Positions 53,957 through 62,220 of a stretch of 64,000 nt of DNA are shown in pieces. The notes under the pieces were generated by a model. The model was not told the origin of the DNA. It saw only the letters and a list, made by a program, of their open reading frames with translations, and did not search any database. The stretch lies in NCBI GenBank assembly GCA_003265975.1, contig QFBU01000004.1, forward strand, positions 1-64,000. Reading direction: 5' to 3'. The position numbers were made by a program, and so were the translations under genes. Each line of letters opens with the position of its first letter. Positions within the stretch are counted from its first letter, which is position 1. This DNA is from Candidatus Marinamargulisbacteria bacterium SCGC AAA071-K20. Lineage in GTDB: Bacteria > Margulisbacteria > Marinamargulisbacteria > GCA-2716485 > AAA071-K20.

Positions 53957-55777
53957 ATGACACTACTTTCTGTTAACAATCTATCTTGTATACTCCCCAC
54001 CAAAACCTTATTCAAAGATGCCAGTTTTGGGGTCAGTTCATCAGACAAACTCGCCATCATTGGACCCAATGGCTCCGGTAAAACAACGCTTTTAAGTCTC
54101 TTAGCCAATGTATCAGATACACCCCATGAGGCCATGGCTATTCAAAAAGGATTGCGGATTACCTACCTCGCCCAAACTGTAGACATTGACCCTACCCACA
54201 CAATTTTGGACCATTTGTTTCAGTCCAATACTCCGTCGGCTAAGGCCATTCATAACTACCAAGAAGCCCTAAGCACCGGAGACAACGAGTCGCTGACAGA
54301 AGCGATGTCACAAATGGATCACATTAATGCGTGGGACTATGAATCTCGAGTGAGTTCTATTTTGAGAGAACTAGACATCCACGATCTCAACCAACTAATG
54401 AAAGATCTCTCCGGAGGGATGCGAAAAAAAATAGCTCTAGCTCAAACCTTTTTTGAGGATACCGATTTACTTATATTAGACGAACCCACCAATCACCTAG
54501 ACATCACTACCATCGAGTGGCTAGAAAACATGCTCCAACGCCAATCTTGCGCACTTGTGATGGTGACCCATGACCGTTATTTTTTAGATAAAATATGTAC
54601 TAAGATTCTTGAAATAGACCAACAGAAAACCTTTTTCTATAAGGGTAATTATCAAACTTATCTAGAGCAAAGAGACCTTCGATATCAGGCGCAAAACAAA
54701 CAGGAACAAAGTTTACAGTCGCTGCTTCGGGTAGAATTGGCATGGCTTAAAAAAGGCCCCAAAGCCCGCTCCACAAAACAGAAGGCCAGAAAACAACGTA
54801 TCGATGGCTTGGTTAATCAGGAAAAAGCAGTCACTCAAGAAGTTATTTCTTTAGACGTTGGACACAGACGTTTAGGTAAAAAAATATTAGAATTCAAAGA
54901 GGTTTCTAAATCTTTTGACACCCCTCTCATTCAAGACTTTTCCTATAGCTTTAAGCACAAAGAACGCATTGGTATTCTAGGTCCTAATGGCGCAGGAAAA
55001 ACGACCTTACTTAATTTAATTATGGAAACGCTAGCACCCGATTCGGGACTAATTGATGTGGGGGTCAACACCGTTTTTGGGTATTTTGACCAACACAGTC
55101 AGGTCTTAGATGAAGACAAAACTATCTATGAGCATGTCTCTGAAATTGGCAGTCAAATTGTGTGTCACGATGGCAGTACTATTTCTGCTGCTAAACTTTT
55201 AGAAAAGTTTTTATTTCCAAGTCCGATGTTTAAAATCCCAATCTCTAAATTATCGGGCGGTGAAAAACGACGACTTCATTTAGTTTTCTTACTTCTTAAA
55301 AATCCTAATTTTTTATTGTTTGACGAGCCTACCAATGACTTGGACATTCAAACTCTGTCTGTCTTAGAAGATTTTCTACTGTCCTTTTCGGGATGCCTTA
55401 TTGTGATCTCTCATGACCGCTATTTTATGGACAGAGTCGTCGACAAGCTTTTGGTCTTTAAAGACAAAGGGGCTATTGATACGTTTGTGGGAAACTACAC
55501 GGACTATGTCGATACAATAAAAACAAAGTCATCCCCTACTAAAAAACACCAAGTGCCCGCTCAAAAACCGAGACAGTCAGATAACAACAAAATTAAAAAA
55601 CTCGAGCAGGAAATTGAGCGTTTAGAGTCTGATAAAAAAAAGATTGAATCTATTTTCACTGACGACAAAGCATCTCATAGTGACTTCGCCGACGCTGGAA
55701 AAAAACTCAAAGTTGTCACCGCAACACTAGACCAAAAGCTTCAAGAGTGGGAAACGCTTGTAGAGTTAAGTCCATGA
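53957..55777 (+). CDS. uup: ABC-F ATPase, Uup-like, with C-terminal coiled coil
   Basis: The 606-residue protein has GPNGSGKTTLLSLLANV and GPNGAGKTTLLNLIM (Walker A), LSGGMRKKIALAQ and LSGGEKRRLHLVF (signatures), LILDEPTNHLD and LLFDEPTNDLD (Walker B). The linker WLKKGPKARSTKQKARKQRI is the Uup pattern. A charged coiled coil (about 530-600, NNKIKKLEQEIERLESDKKK) ends it, which in Uup binds DNA. It overlaps trmJ by four bases (ATGA). Confidence 0.92.
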   Translation: MTLLSVNNLSCILPTKTLFKDASFGVSSSDKLAIIGPNGSGKTTLLSLLANVSDTPHEAMAIQKGLRITYLAQTVDIDPTHTILDHLFQSNTPSAKAIHNYQEALSTGDNESLTEAMSQMDHINAWDYESRVSSILRELDIHDLNQLMKDLSGGMRKKIALAQTFFEDTDLLILDEPTNHLDITTIEWLENMLQRQSCALVMVTHDRYFLDKICTKILEIDQQKTFFYKGNYQTYLEQRDLRYQAQNKQEQSLQSLLRVELAWLKKGPKARSTKQKARKQRIDGLVNQEKAVTQEVISLDVGHRRLGKKILEFKEVSKSFDTPLIQDFSYSFKHKERIGILGPNGAGKTTLLNLIMETLAPDSGLIDVGVNTVFGYFDQHSQVLDEDKTIYEHVSEIGSQIVCHDGSTISAAKLLEKFLFPSPMFKIPISKLSGGEKRRLHLVFLLLKNPNFLLFDEPTNDLDIQTLSVLEDFLLSFSGCLIVISHDRYFMDRVVDKLLVFKDKGAIDTFVGNYTDYVDTIKTKSSPTKKHQVPAQKPRQSDNNKIKKLEQEIERLESDKKKIESIFTDDKASHSDFADAGKKLKVVTATLDQKLQEWETLVELSP

Positions 55778-56502
55778 GTTTAGATCTAAGTAATATTTCA
55801 ATTATTGTTGTAGAGCCTAAAATACCTGCTAATGTTGGAGCCATTGCCCGAGCGTGCCAGAATTTGGGGATTCGCAATATCATTTTGATAAATCCTTGTA
55901 ATTTTCATGTTGATGAAGCTTATATGTTGGCAAAAAATGCCAAGGACCTTCTGTTTGATATAGATGTTAGAGCGTCGTTGAAGGATTGCTTTGAGGATCA
56001 TCATATTTTAGTAGCCACCACCCAGCGTCGTCGGTCTAAGCAGATTCCATTTCACCCTCCCTCAGAGATGATCGAGATTATTTCTGAACCGTCACATAAA
56101 GGGAGAGTGGGCATTGTATTTGGCCGAGAAAACCATGGGCTCAGTAACGAGGAGTTGGAACTCTGTAATTTTCAATCATCCATTCAGGCACACGCTGACA
56201 ATCCTGTATTCAACCTATCTCAAGCCGTACTTATTTATGCTTATGAATGTTATAACGCATCGAGTGAAACAAAAACGGTATATACTCGCCCCCTAGCTAC
56301 TAAGAGTGCAGAAAACCATCTATTTGAAGTGCTAGAAGAGACTATTAATTCATTTAAAGTGGGTACCTCCAACGGACCTGATCGCTTTTTTAGTCGGATG
56401 AAGCAGATACTTGGGCGTATTGTCTTTGAGGAACGTGATATTCAAATTTTTCATAAGTTCTTCGAACTAATCTCAGATAATGGGCCAAACCCTAAGAGGT
56501 GA
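55774..56502 (+). CDS. trmJ: tRNA (Cm32/Um32) methyltransferase, TrmJ
   Basis: The SPOUT protein (242 residues) has VEPKIPANVGAIARACQNLG at the start (N-terminal SPOUT motif 1), GIVFGRENHGLSNEELELC (motif 2) and NPVFNLSQAVLIYAYECYN (motif 3 with the SAM knot). The C-terminal 70 residues match the TrmJ dimer extension. The ATG at 55774 is used; a longer frame from 55747 lies in uup. It methylates ribose at position 32 of tRNAs. Confidence 0.9.
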   Translation: MSLDLSNISIIVVEPKIPANVGAIARACQNLGIRNIILINPCNFHVDEAYMLAKNAKDLLFDIDVRASLKDCFEDHHILVATTQRRRSKQIPFHPPSEMIEIISEPSHKGRVGIVFGRENHGLSNEELELCNFQSSIQAHADNPVFNLSQAVLIYAYECYNASSETKTVYTRPLATKSAENHLFEVLEETINSFKVGTSNGPDRFFSRMKQILGRIVFEERDIQIFHKFFELISDNGPNPKR

Positions 56503-56563
56503 TTGGTTTCAAATATTCAGGTAAACTAAAGTGTTAAAGAAAACAGACACACAAGGAAAAAAA

Positions 56564-57019
56564 ATGAACTATAATTTTGATCAGTTGAAAGAAACCGTTG
56601 AGCCTGGAGTTTTTACCCCTTGGCAGGAAGTAGATGTAGAGATATACACCTATACTGATTTAGGGATAAGTGTAGTGATTAATAATGAATATAAGGGCTT
56701 GGTTTATAAAGATCAAATTTATGAGGATTACAAAGAGGGTGCGACACTAAAGGCCTACATTAAAGGTGTTAGAGACGATGGAAGAATCGACGTGTCGTTT
56801 CAGCCGGCTCAAGGCAAGTACGTTTTTTCAACGGCTGACAAAATTCTGGAGTATATTAAGGCCGCTGGCGGGAAAACTAAGTTTAACGATAAAAGTTCAC
56901 CTGAAAATATTAAAAATGAGTTTCAAATAAGTAAAACGGTATTTAAGCAAGCCATTGGTAAACTCTATAAACAGGGTAAAATAACCATTACAGCTCAAGG
57001 GATAGAACTGGTTACATAA
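56564..57019 (+). CDS. CvfB-like S1/winged-helix RNA-binding protein (short form)
   Basis: The 151-residue protein has an S1 domain (EVDVEIYTYTDLGISVVINN, EGATLKAYIKGVRDDGRIDV) followed by a winged helix (ADKILEYIKAAGGKTKFNDK, KTVFKQAIGKLYKQGKITIT), the second half of CvfB/YitL. Full-length CvfB has two more S1 domains, which are not here. AAGGA precedes the ATG at 56564. It probably affects translation or mRNA turnover. Confidence 0.88.
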   Translation: MNYNFDQLKETVEPGVFTPWQEVDVEIYTYTDLGISVVINNEYKGLVYKDQIYEDYKEGATLKAYIKGVRDDGRIDVSFQPAQGKYVFSTADKILEYIKAAGGKTKFNDKSSPENIKNEFQISKTVFKQAIGKLYKQGKITITAQGIELVT

Positions 57020-57027
57020 ATTTCACA

Positions 57028-57108
57028 CTAAAGTTCTCGTCGTTGGGCTTTTTTATTAGCCCGATGTTTCTTACCATCTAAACTGCCTTGTTTAGATACC
57101 TGTTTTAG
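57028..57108 (-). pseudogene. arfB C-terminal fragment (copy interrupted by the zinc operon?)
   Basis: On the minus strand LKQVSKQGSLDGKKHRANKK followed by AQRREL and a stop nearly duplicates the end of the ArfB protein coded at the right edge of the window (SKQRMLDDKKHQANKKAQRR). Nucleotide identity is also evident over about 70 bases. No GGQ domain is attached; a GGQ-domain remnant of the same family lies 3.5 kb away at 60600-60803. Confidence 0.75.
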
Positions 57109-57120
57109 ATAAAGGTATGA

Positions 57121-57153
57121 TATGGCTGGGAACCCTGGACGATGTTTGACTGT
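57121..57153. repeat. Direct repeat, left copy, flanking the metal-uptake operon
   Basis: GGCTGGGAACCCTGG (57124-57138) followed by GATGTT and CTGT recurs in the same order at 60266-60299. The 15-base core is identical and the flanks differ by a few substitutions and one indel. The copies lie just outside the first and last genes of the zinc operon. Confidence 0.7.
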
Positions 57154-57190
57154 CTTTTCTAAATTAGCTTTTTTTGATAAGGTAATTAAT

Positions 57191-57454
57191 ATGAGGAAAT
57201 TTACACCGCTTTTGATAGGAATATTGCTATTAGGCCTAGGGGTTTCCTTTCTTCATACTCACGATGGTACAGAGGCTTTCTCTGAAAAGAATCATTGTGC
57301 TGTGTGTTCATCACAGATATCCACTCACACACATCTTACTTCTACTCTAGATGTAACACCTATTTTTAGGGCTGAAGCTGTTGTATTTAATAATTCTAAA
57401 CCTGTTCACTTATCTCGATTTTCAAAAAATGACTCTCGAGGACCTCCTGTTTAA
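57191..57454 (+). CDS. Small exported Cys/His-rich protein of the metal operon (DUF2946-like)
   Basis: The 87-residue protein starts at ATG 57191 (MRKFTPLLIGILLL), a signal peptide or anchor, followed by HTHDG, HCAVCSS, HTHL and a C-terminal SRGPPV. Short periplasmic proteins with His, a CxxC and an RGPP end (DUF2946) often head metal-uptake operons and may hold the metal. AAGG precedes the ATG. It is the first of four genes. Confidence 0.7.
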   Translation: MRKFTPLLIGILLLGLGVSFLHTHDGTEAFSEKNHCAVCSSQISTHTHLTSTLDVTPIFRAEAVVFNNSKPVHLSRFSKNDSRGPPV

Positions 57455-57482
57455 ACTTATCTAATTAAAAATTAAGTTTAAA
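57450..57482. repeat. Inverted repeat between the first two metal-operon genes
   Basis: TTTAAACTTA (57450-57459, including the first gene's stop codon) and its exact complement TAAGTTTAAA (57473-57482) enclose 13 bases. In RNA it forms a weak AT stem-loop before the AGGAGG of the next gene, so it may adjust downstream expression or be a DNA operator. Confidence 0.5.
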
Positions 57483-57497
57483 TAAAAGGAGGAAATC

Positions 57498-58562
57498 ATG
57501 CGATTGATTTCATGTTTAATTATCGGATTATGCTTAACAGCACAAGTTTATGCGCAATCCAAAAAAATAGTTACCGATTTACCAGATATTTCTGTGATAG
57601 GGAATTTTCTAGGGTCTTATTCTAAGAGTAATAAAAGTTTTGATGTAAAAGAGCTCGAGTTTTCTTTTCAGCATTATTTATACCCATCTGTGAAAGCAAA
57701 TGTTTTTGCAGCACTTCACAAAGAGGCATCGGGAGATCGTAATTTTGAGCTTGAAGAAGCTTATGTTACATTTTCAGATATGTGGGGTGTGGTTTTTATT
57801 GAAAGTGATTCTAATGTGGGTTTAGGCACAATTGTAGGAAAGAAATTGCTAAATATAGGCAAAATTAATGCCTTGCATCCTGAGCAATTAACTTTCGTGG
57901 ATCGATCCTTTGCAACACAACAGTTTTTAGGTGGAGAAGAAGGGTTGTCAGCAGAAGGTGGGGCTTTTCAATATTTGATGCCTTTGCCTTTTTTCTCTCA
58001 ACTAGAGCTTGGATACTGGACTGTAGCACCTCATGAGGAGAATGAAACCATAGAGCATTCTGGGGTTGAATATACAAACAGACTATTTAATACTCGGCTT
58101 TGGAATAGTTTTAACTTGTCTGACACACAAGAACTAGAGTTAGGATTTAGTTCTGTAATAGGGAATACTTCGACTTCTTCTGAGTCAGACAAACAGTCTT
58201 TGTACGTTATAGACTTAACTCATACAAAAGAGTTGTTAAGAGATCGGTTGGTTATATTTCAAGCGGAGCATTACCAAGCTAAATATGGAGAGTCTGGAGA
58301 AGAAAGAGCCTCTCAGTCAGGCGGTTTTTTAAGTGGGTTTTATAAGCCAAGTAAACATTATCAATTTGGTTTGCGCCATGGGTGGCTTGGAAAACATGGT
58401 GATGAAGGAGATACCCAAAATGGGTGGGCAATTTTAGCGACACGTCAGCTAACTGAAACATCAAAATTTCGTATTCAGTATAATACCGGGGATGGAACGG
58501 AGAATACATTTTTAGCCCAATTTATTTTTGGTATAGGACCTCACTCACATGTCTTGCAGTAA
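57498..58562 (+). CDS. Zinc-operon outer-membrane beta-barrel protein
   Basis: The 354-residue protein has a signal peptide (1-19, ending VYAQ). The mature part has DLPDISVIGNFLGSYSK, ELEFSFQHYLYPSVKANVF, LEEAYVTFSDMWG and VGKKLLNIGKINALHPEQL, a pattern shared by outer-membrane proteins found beside znuA-like genes. It ends with alternating strands and PHSHVLQ. It probably admits zinc or a zinc chelate. It overlaps the next gene by 14 bases. Confidence 0.78.
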   Translation: MRLISCLIIGLCLTAQVYAQSKKIVTDLPDISVIGNFLGSYSKSNKSFDVKELEFSFQHYLYPSVKANVFAALHKEASGDRNFELEEAYVTFSDMWGVVFIESDSNVGLGTIVGKKLLNIGKINALHPEQLTFVDRSFATQQFLGGEEGLSAEGGAFQYLMPLPFFSQLELGYWTVAPHEENETIEHSGVEYTNRLFNTRLWNSFNLSDTQELELGFSSVIGNTSTSSESDKQSLYVIDLTHTKELLRDRLVIFQAEHYQAKYGESGEERASQSGGFLSGFYKPSKHYQFGLRHGWLGKHGDEGDTQNGWAILATRQLTETSKFRIQYNTGDGTENTFLAQFIFGIGPHSHVLQ

Positions 58563-59463
58563 ATTGAAGCTGCTTTTCACTACTTGGCTTGCTCTTTTAT
58601 TTTCTAGTGTCCTTTTTGCTAGTGCGCCTATTAATATAGTGACTGTGACTACCGACTTTGCTTCTATAGCAAAGTCGGTAGGTGGTGACTTTGTTCGGGT
58701 AGAAAGCTTTGTTAAGGGTAGTCGTGACTTGCATGGTATTCGGCCAAAGCCTTCAATGGTGTTGAAACTGAGAAAAGCAGATTTACTTATTCGTTTAGGG
58801 ATGGATCAGGACTCTTGGGTAGAGGGGTTGATACAAACAGCACGAAAAGAAGAGTTTTTTGAAGGCGGTATTGGCTATTTAGATGCCTCTGTTGGTATTG
58901 AGAAACTTGAAGTCCCAAGTATGGACATCGATGGGAGGCAAGGGGATGTTCATAAGGAAGGAAACCCGCATTATTGGCTAGCACCGAGTAACGGGATTTT
59001 AATTGGGCGAAAAATCATGGAGAAGTTAATTGTGATGGATCCAAAAAATGCGGAAGTATATAAACAAAATTTCTTGTTATTTCAAAAAGATTTGAACAGT
59101 AAAGTACTTGTTTGGAAGGAGTTGTTACTCCCTTATAAAGACTACAGCTTTATTACCTATCACAAGACATGGCCATATTTTTTTGAAGAGTTTGGGCTTT
59201 CAGGGTTGGGACAATTAGAATCATTGCCAGGAATCCCTCCAACAACAAAACATCTCCATAATTTAAAGCTAGGTATTAAGAAAGAAGAAAAGCCGGTTGT
59301 TTTATTAATGGCTAACTATTATAACCAGGCTGTAGGAAGATCTTTTTCAAATCGTATTGGAGCTAGACTTGTGGTGGTTCCGATCAATGCAAGTCATACG
59401 ACCGAGACCTCATATTTTGATCTTTTTGATGCGATCGTTAAGGAGATTATTAATAATGATTGA
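58549..59463 (+). CDS. znuA: Metal (zinc) ABC transporter substrate-binding protein, ZnuA-like
   Basis: The 304-residue protein has a signal peptide (about 1-24) and the cluster A-I fold: IVTVTTDFASIAKSVGGDFV, a His in LHGIRPKPSMVLKLRKADLL, GNPHYWLAPSNG, and TYHKTWPYFFEEF, giving the three His ligands; the Glu/Asp ligand is probably in TETSYFDLFD. The His-rich loop of classical ZnuA is short. It delivers zinc or manganese to the permease encoded next. Confidence 0.87.
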   Translation: MSCSKLKLLFTTWLALLFSSVLFASAPINIVTVTTDFASIAKSVGGDFVRVESFVKGSRDLHGIRPKPSMVLKLRKADLLIRLGMDQDSWVEGLIQTARKEEFFEGGIGYLDASVGIEKLEVPSMDIDGRQGDVHKEGNPHYWLAPSNGILIGRKIMEKLIVMDPKNAEVYKQNFLLFQKDLNSKVLVWKELLLPYKDYSFITYHKTWPYFFEEFGLSGLGQLESLPGIPPTTKHLHNLKLGIKKEEKPVVLLMANYYNQAVGRSFSNRIGARLVVVPINASHTTETSYFDLFDAIVKEIINND

Positions 59464-60253
59464 ATTGTTGTGGGTTCCTTTTCTTGCCTGTATCTCCCTA
59501 GTTTTAATCCATGTTTACTTTGGGGCGCAAGTTCTTAAACGAGGCATTTTATTTATTGACCTTGCGCTAGCTCAATGGGCGGCATTTGGCTATTTGATTG
59601 GGCATTGGTTCGAGCTAGATTCTTTTTATGTGTATGCCGTGGCATTTTCATTTACTGTGTTTGCGTCACTTATTTTATCCGTTCTTACACAAGTGTATAA
59701 AGATGTGAATTATCAAGAAGCAGTGATCGGTGTGCTGTATATTCTAGCGACAGCGTTGTCGGTTGGTTTTATTTCCATGACAGGCATGGAAGGGTTTCAT
59801 CTAAAGGAAATGCTAGCGGGACATTTACTGTTTGTAGAACTTCCTGAAGTATTTCTTGCTGTCACCATTTATAGTGCAGTTGCTATGTTGTTAGTCTTAT
59901 TTAATAGATGGTGGCAAATGAAGCAGTCTGCTTTGGGGGACTTTATTTTTTATTTGCTGTTTGGGCTTGTGGTGACGTCTTCGGTTAAAATGGTTGGCTT
60001 ATTATTGGTTTTCTCATTTTTAGTCATTCCAGTGTTAACAGTTGTTTTGTTGACTGAGAGTTTTAAGAAAAGAGTTTTTTATGGTTGGGGTATTGGAATA
60101 CTGTCTTCAGTTATAGGGCTTATTTTTTCATTGATTATAGATGTCCCGCCTAGCTACAGTATTATATTAGTTTTGTGTGTTTTTTGGGTTCTTAGTACAC
60201 TACTTGGACTTAGAGAGATCAACTGGACTCGACACAATATCAAGGCTCAATAG
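59456..60253 (+). CDS. znuB: Metal ABC transporter permease, ZnuB-like
   Basis: The start at ATG 59456 has AAGGAG ten bases upstream and overlaps the znuA stop; it gives MIELLWVPFLACISLVLIHV. Eight hydrophobic helices follow, with GILFIDLALAQWAAFGYLIG and SVKMVGLLLVFSFLVIPV typical of ABC-3 permeases. No ABC ATPase gene is within the operon or elsewhere in the window. The frame starting at 59357 is a shadow inside znuA. Confidence 0.87.
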   Translation: MIELLWVPFLACISLVLIHVYFGAQVLKRGILFIDLALAQWAAFGYLIGHWFELDSFYVYAVAFSFTVFASLILSVLTQVYKDVNYQEAVIGVLYILATALSVGFISMTGMEGFHLKEMLAGHLLFVELPEVFLAVTIYSAVAMLLVLFNRWWQMKQSALGDFIFYLLFGLVVTSSVKMVGLLLVFSFLVIPVLTVVLLTESFKKRVFYGWGIGILSSVIGLIFSLIIDVPPSYSIILVLCVFWVLSTLLGLREINWTRHNIKAQ

Positions 60254-60265
60254 TATTAAACTATC

Positions 60266-60299
60266 ATTGGCTGGGAACCCTGGCTGATGTTCGAACTGT
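60266..60299. repeat. Direct repeat, right copy, flanking the metal-uptake operon
   Basis: This copy has the same 15-base core GGCTGGGAACCCTGG (60269-60283) as the one at 57124 and starts 12 bases after the znuB stop codon. Confidence 0.7.
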
Positions 60300-60327
60300 T
60301 ATGGCTTGAGACAGATTTTGATGCCTA

Positions 60328-60624
60328 TTAAGTTCTAAAACCGTCTTTTAAATGATCATGATAACGTAGTGTTGTATCTACCGCGTTCTCCTCGAATGTG
60401 TTCATTAGGGCGATTATTTCCTTCTTGACCATCATTTTGACTATATCGGAGCTATCATTATTTAAGATACAATATGCGATTGCAGCGGTTTCTCTTTTTT
60501 GTATCTTATTCAAGTTTGATAGCTCTTTTAAATCTTCTAGTGCCTTATTATGGGCATAAGCGCTCGAAGCGGTGGATTTTTCATCATCATCAGTGATTTT
60601 GTTAGTCTTTTTTTGCCATTCTTT
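60328..60624 (-). pseudogene. Unrecognised minus-strand coding frame joined to the arfB remnant at an A7 run
   Basis: The frame is open from a stop at 60625-60627 down to 60328 and encodes a soluble, helical protein end (TASSAYAHNKALEDLKELSN, KRETAAIAYCILNNDSSDIV, TLRYHDHLKDGFRT). It has no ATG and only a TTG at 60513. It begins at an AAAAAAAG run where the upstream arfB-like frame would enter it by a -1 slip. I do not recognise it; it may be a separate broken gene. Confidence 0.4.
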
Positions 60625-60803
60625 TCAGTGCATTGTTTTTATCCCTGACTACTTTCCCTGTTGCGCCACTAGTATCCAGATTATAAATCAATGACGAAGT
60701 CATAGATAGTTCACACAAACTAAGTTGGACTCAGGTGGCCACTTTGTTCACGTTTTGACCGCCCTTTCCTCTCGAATGAATAAAGAATGGTTTTGGATAT
60801 TTC
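60600..60803 (-). pseudogene. arfB-like GGQ-domain remnant
   Basis: The minus strand reads PKPFFIHSRGKGGQNVNKVA, T, then an in-frame TGA, VQLSLCELS and later VVRDKNNALKRMAKKR. GKGGQNVNKVAT is the GGQ motif of peptide-release factors and ArfB; NALKRM matches the segment after the domain. The TGA stands where an Arg (CGA) is expected. It is a dead copy of the ribosome-rescue gene present at 63841. Confidence 0.75.
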
Positions 60804-60826
60804 GTTTATTCGCTGGAAACGCATCA

Positions 60827-61327
60827 TCACAGGTGGTGATTTCTAATTCTTTTCATTAAAAAACTATTCAATTCGTTAGCAAAGAGTTGTACATCTTTTT
60901 GACCAAAAGGGTCAGGGCCTTTAGTTCTCTCGCCACTATCACGAAGGGCTTGCATTAGATTACGAGTGGCCAGATGTTCTTTTATATTATGGTCGTTTAA
61001 CACACCACCCCTGTGATCAATGACGACTGCTTTTTTAGTGATCACCCGGTCTGCTAGCGGAATATCAGACGTAATAACGAGGTCGCCTTCATCCACCATG
61101 TCCACAATACGATCATCGGCTTTGTCCGCACCTTCATCCACTAAAATATACCTAGTATAGTTTGATTGCCCAATACTTATTATCTTATTTGATATGATAA
61201 CGGTGTCTAATTCCAGCCGATTAATGGCCGAAAATAAAATTTTCTTAAGCCGATTTGGAAAAGCGTCTCCATCTATATATATCGTGATTTTTTTTTGGCT
61301 TCTCATTATGTAATTGAAGATGAGCAA
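60827..61327 (-). CDS. YaiI/YqxD-family DUF188 protein (PIN-like)
   Basis: The protein has ITIYIDGDAFPN (first acidic motif), DEGADKADDRIVDMVDEGDL, VITSDIPLADRVITKKAVVI and DHRGGVLND, the full DUF188 pattern, ending with MQALRDSGERTKGPDPFGQK. The fold resembles PIN nucleases, but the activity is not established. Starts at 61327 or 61306 (MRSQKK) are both possible. Confidence 0.88.
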   Translation of the reverse strand: MLIFNYIMRSQKKITIYIDGDAFPNRLKKILFSAINRLELDTVIISNKIISIGQSNYTRYILVDEGADKADDRIVDMVDEGDLVITSDIPLADRVITKKAVVIDHRGGVLNDHNIKEHLATRNLMQALRDSGERTKGPDPFGQKDVQLFANELNSFLMKRIRNHHL

Positions 61328-61380
61328 GTAGAGCTACTAAGATTTATAATAGCTCTACTATATTGCTCCTAAAATATTTT

Positions 61381-61584
61381 CTATTTTATCAATAGATTTG
61401 TTGCTTGTGGTCCTTTTTCGCCGTCTTCGATATCAAACTCAACTTCTTGACCATCATTTAATGAATTACAGTTAGGTGTTTTAATTTGATTAACATGAAT
61501 AAAAACATCTTTAGCCCCTTCTACCTCAATAAATCCAAACCCTTTTGTTTCATTAAACCATTTAACTTTTCCACTTGTACTCAT
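61381..61584 (-). CDS. CspA-family cold-shock protein
   Basis: The 67-residue OB-fold protein has KVKWFNETKGFGFIEV (RNP1) and DVFIHVNQI (RNP2). AGGAG lies seven bases before the ATG. It is an RNA chaperone. One arm of the 44-bp inverted repeat (61656-61699) lies 70 bases upstream. Confidence 0.95.
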   Translation of the reverse strand: MSTSGKVKWFNETKGFGFIEVEGAKDVFIHVNQIKTPNCNSLNDGQEVEFDIEDGEKGPQATNLLIK

Positions 61585-61655
61585 TATTAACTCCTGTTCC
61601 TTAGTATCTATCTTTAATGCTTGATCAGTATATAGTAATTAAGATTAAAGATTAA

Positions 61656-61699
61656 GGTGCCGGGGTGAAATGCCTTTGGGTGCTAAGGAGCCGGAGCAA
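61656..61699. repeat. 44-bp inverted repeat, left arm
   Basis: The arm begins GGTGCCGGGGTGAAATGCC and ends GGAGCCGGAGCAA. Its reverse complement matches 62221-62264 at 41 of 44 positions, all three differences being C/T changes. Its outer end GGTGCCGG is shared with the palindromes at 20182, 32316 and 32497. The arms enclose 521 bases holding only the broken Prx-Grx gene. Confidence 0.85.
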
Positions 61700-61800
61700 T
61701 TAAGACGACGACTCCTTTATGAATGAGATCTATTACTAGTATATACAGGTGCGTATACTATCTAAATACATTAAAACTATATTAGTTGAAAGGATTATTT

Positions 61801-62180
61801 ATGTTTATTAATAAAGAAGGCGAAAGAATCCCAGAGGTAGTTTTTAAAACTCGAGAAAAAGGAGCTTGGACCGAGACAAGAAGCTGAAAATAAAACCAGG
61901 AGACCCCTTCGAAGTCCGTGATGCAGACACGATGATTAAATAGATTAATCCCAACGTAGTGACAACAAATGGTGCCACCATATTCTCAAAAGAAGTCTGT
62001 CCATTTTGTAAAAAAGAAAAAGAGCTACTCAAAGAAAATGATATTAAGTTTACTGATATCGCTGGTACGCGTACTCAAGTACTTAAGAGTCTCGGGGGAA
62101 AAGGTACTTACCTACTTGTTTTTGTAGATGAAAAGTTAATTGGTGGGACCCAAGAACTGGAGACTTATTTAAGAAGTTAG
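61801..62180 (+). pseudogene. Peroxiredoxin-glutaredoxin hybrid gene with the peroxiredoxin domain deleted
   Basis: From the ATG at 61801, frame 1 gives the start of a Prx5-type protein (GERIPEVVFKTREKGAWTET) and stops at 61885-61887. Frame 3 resumes with KPGDPFEVRDADTMIK, the segment joining Prx to Grx in hybrids of Haemophilus type, meets a TAG at 61941-61943 where Tyr is expected, then gives the glutaredoxin domain with active site VCPFCKKEK and IGGTQELETYL. About 110 peroxiredoxin residues, including the peroxidatic Cys, are missing. The usual TVP cis-proline is TYL. A GTG at 61959 could still express a 73-residue glutaredoxin. Confidence 0.85.
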
Positions 62181-62220
62181 ATTTTTTAATGTTTTAGGTA
62201 GTTCTTCAGTATTTTGTGGC

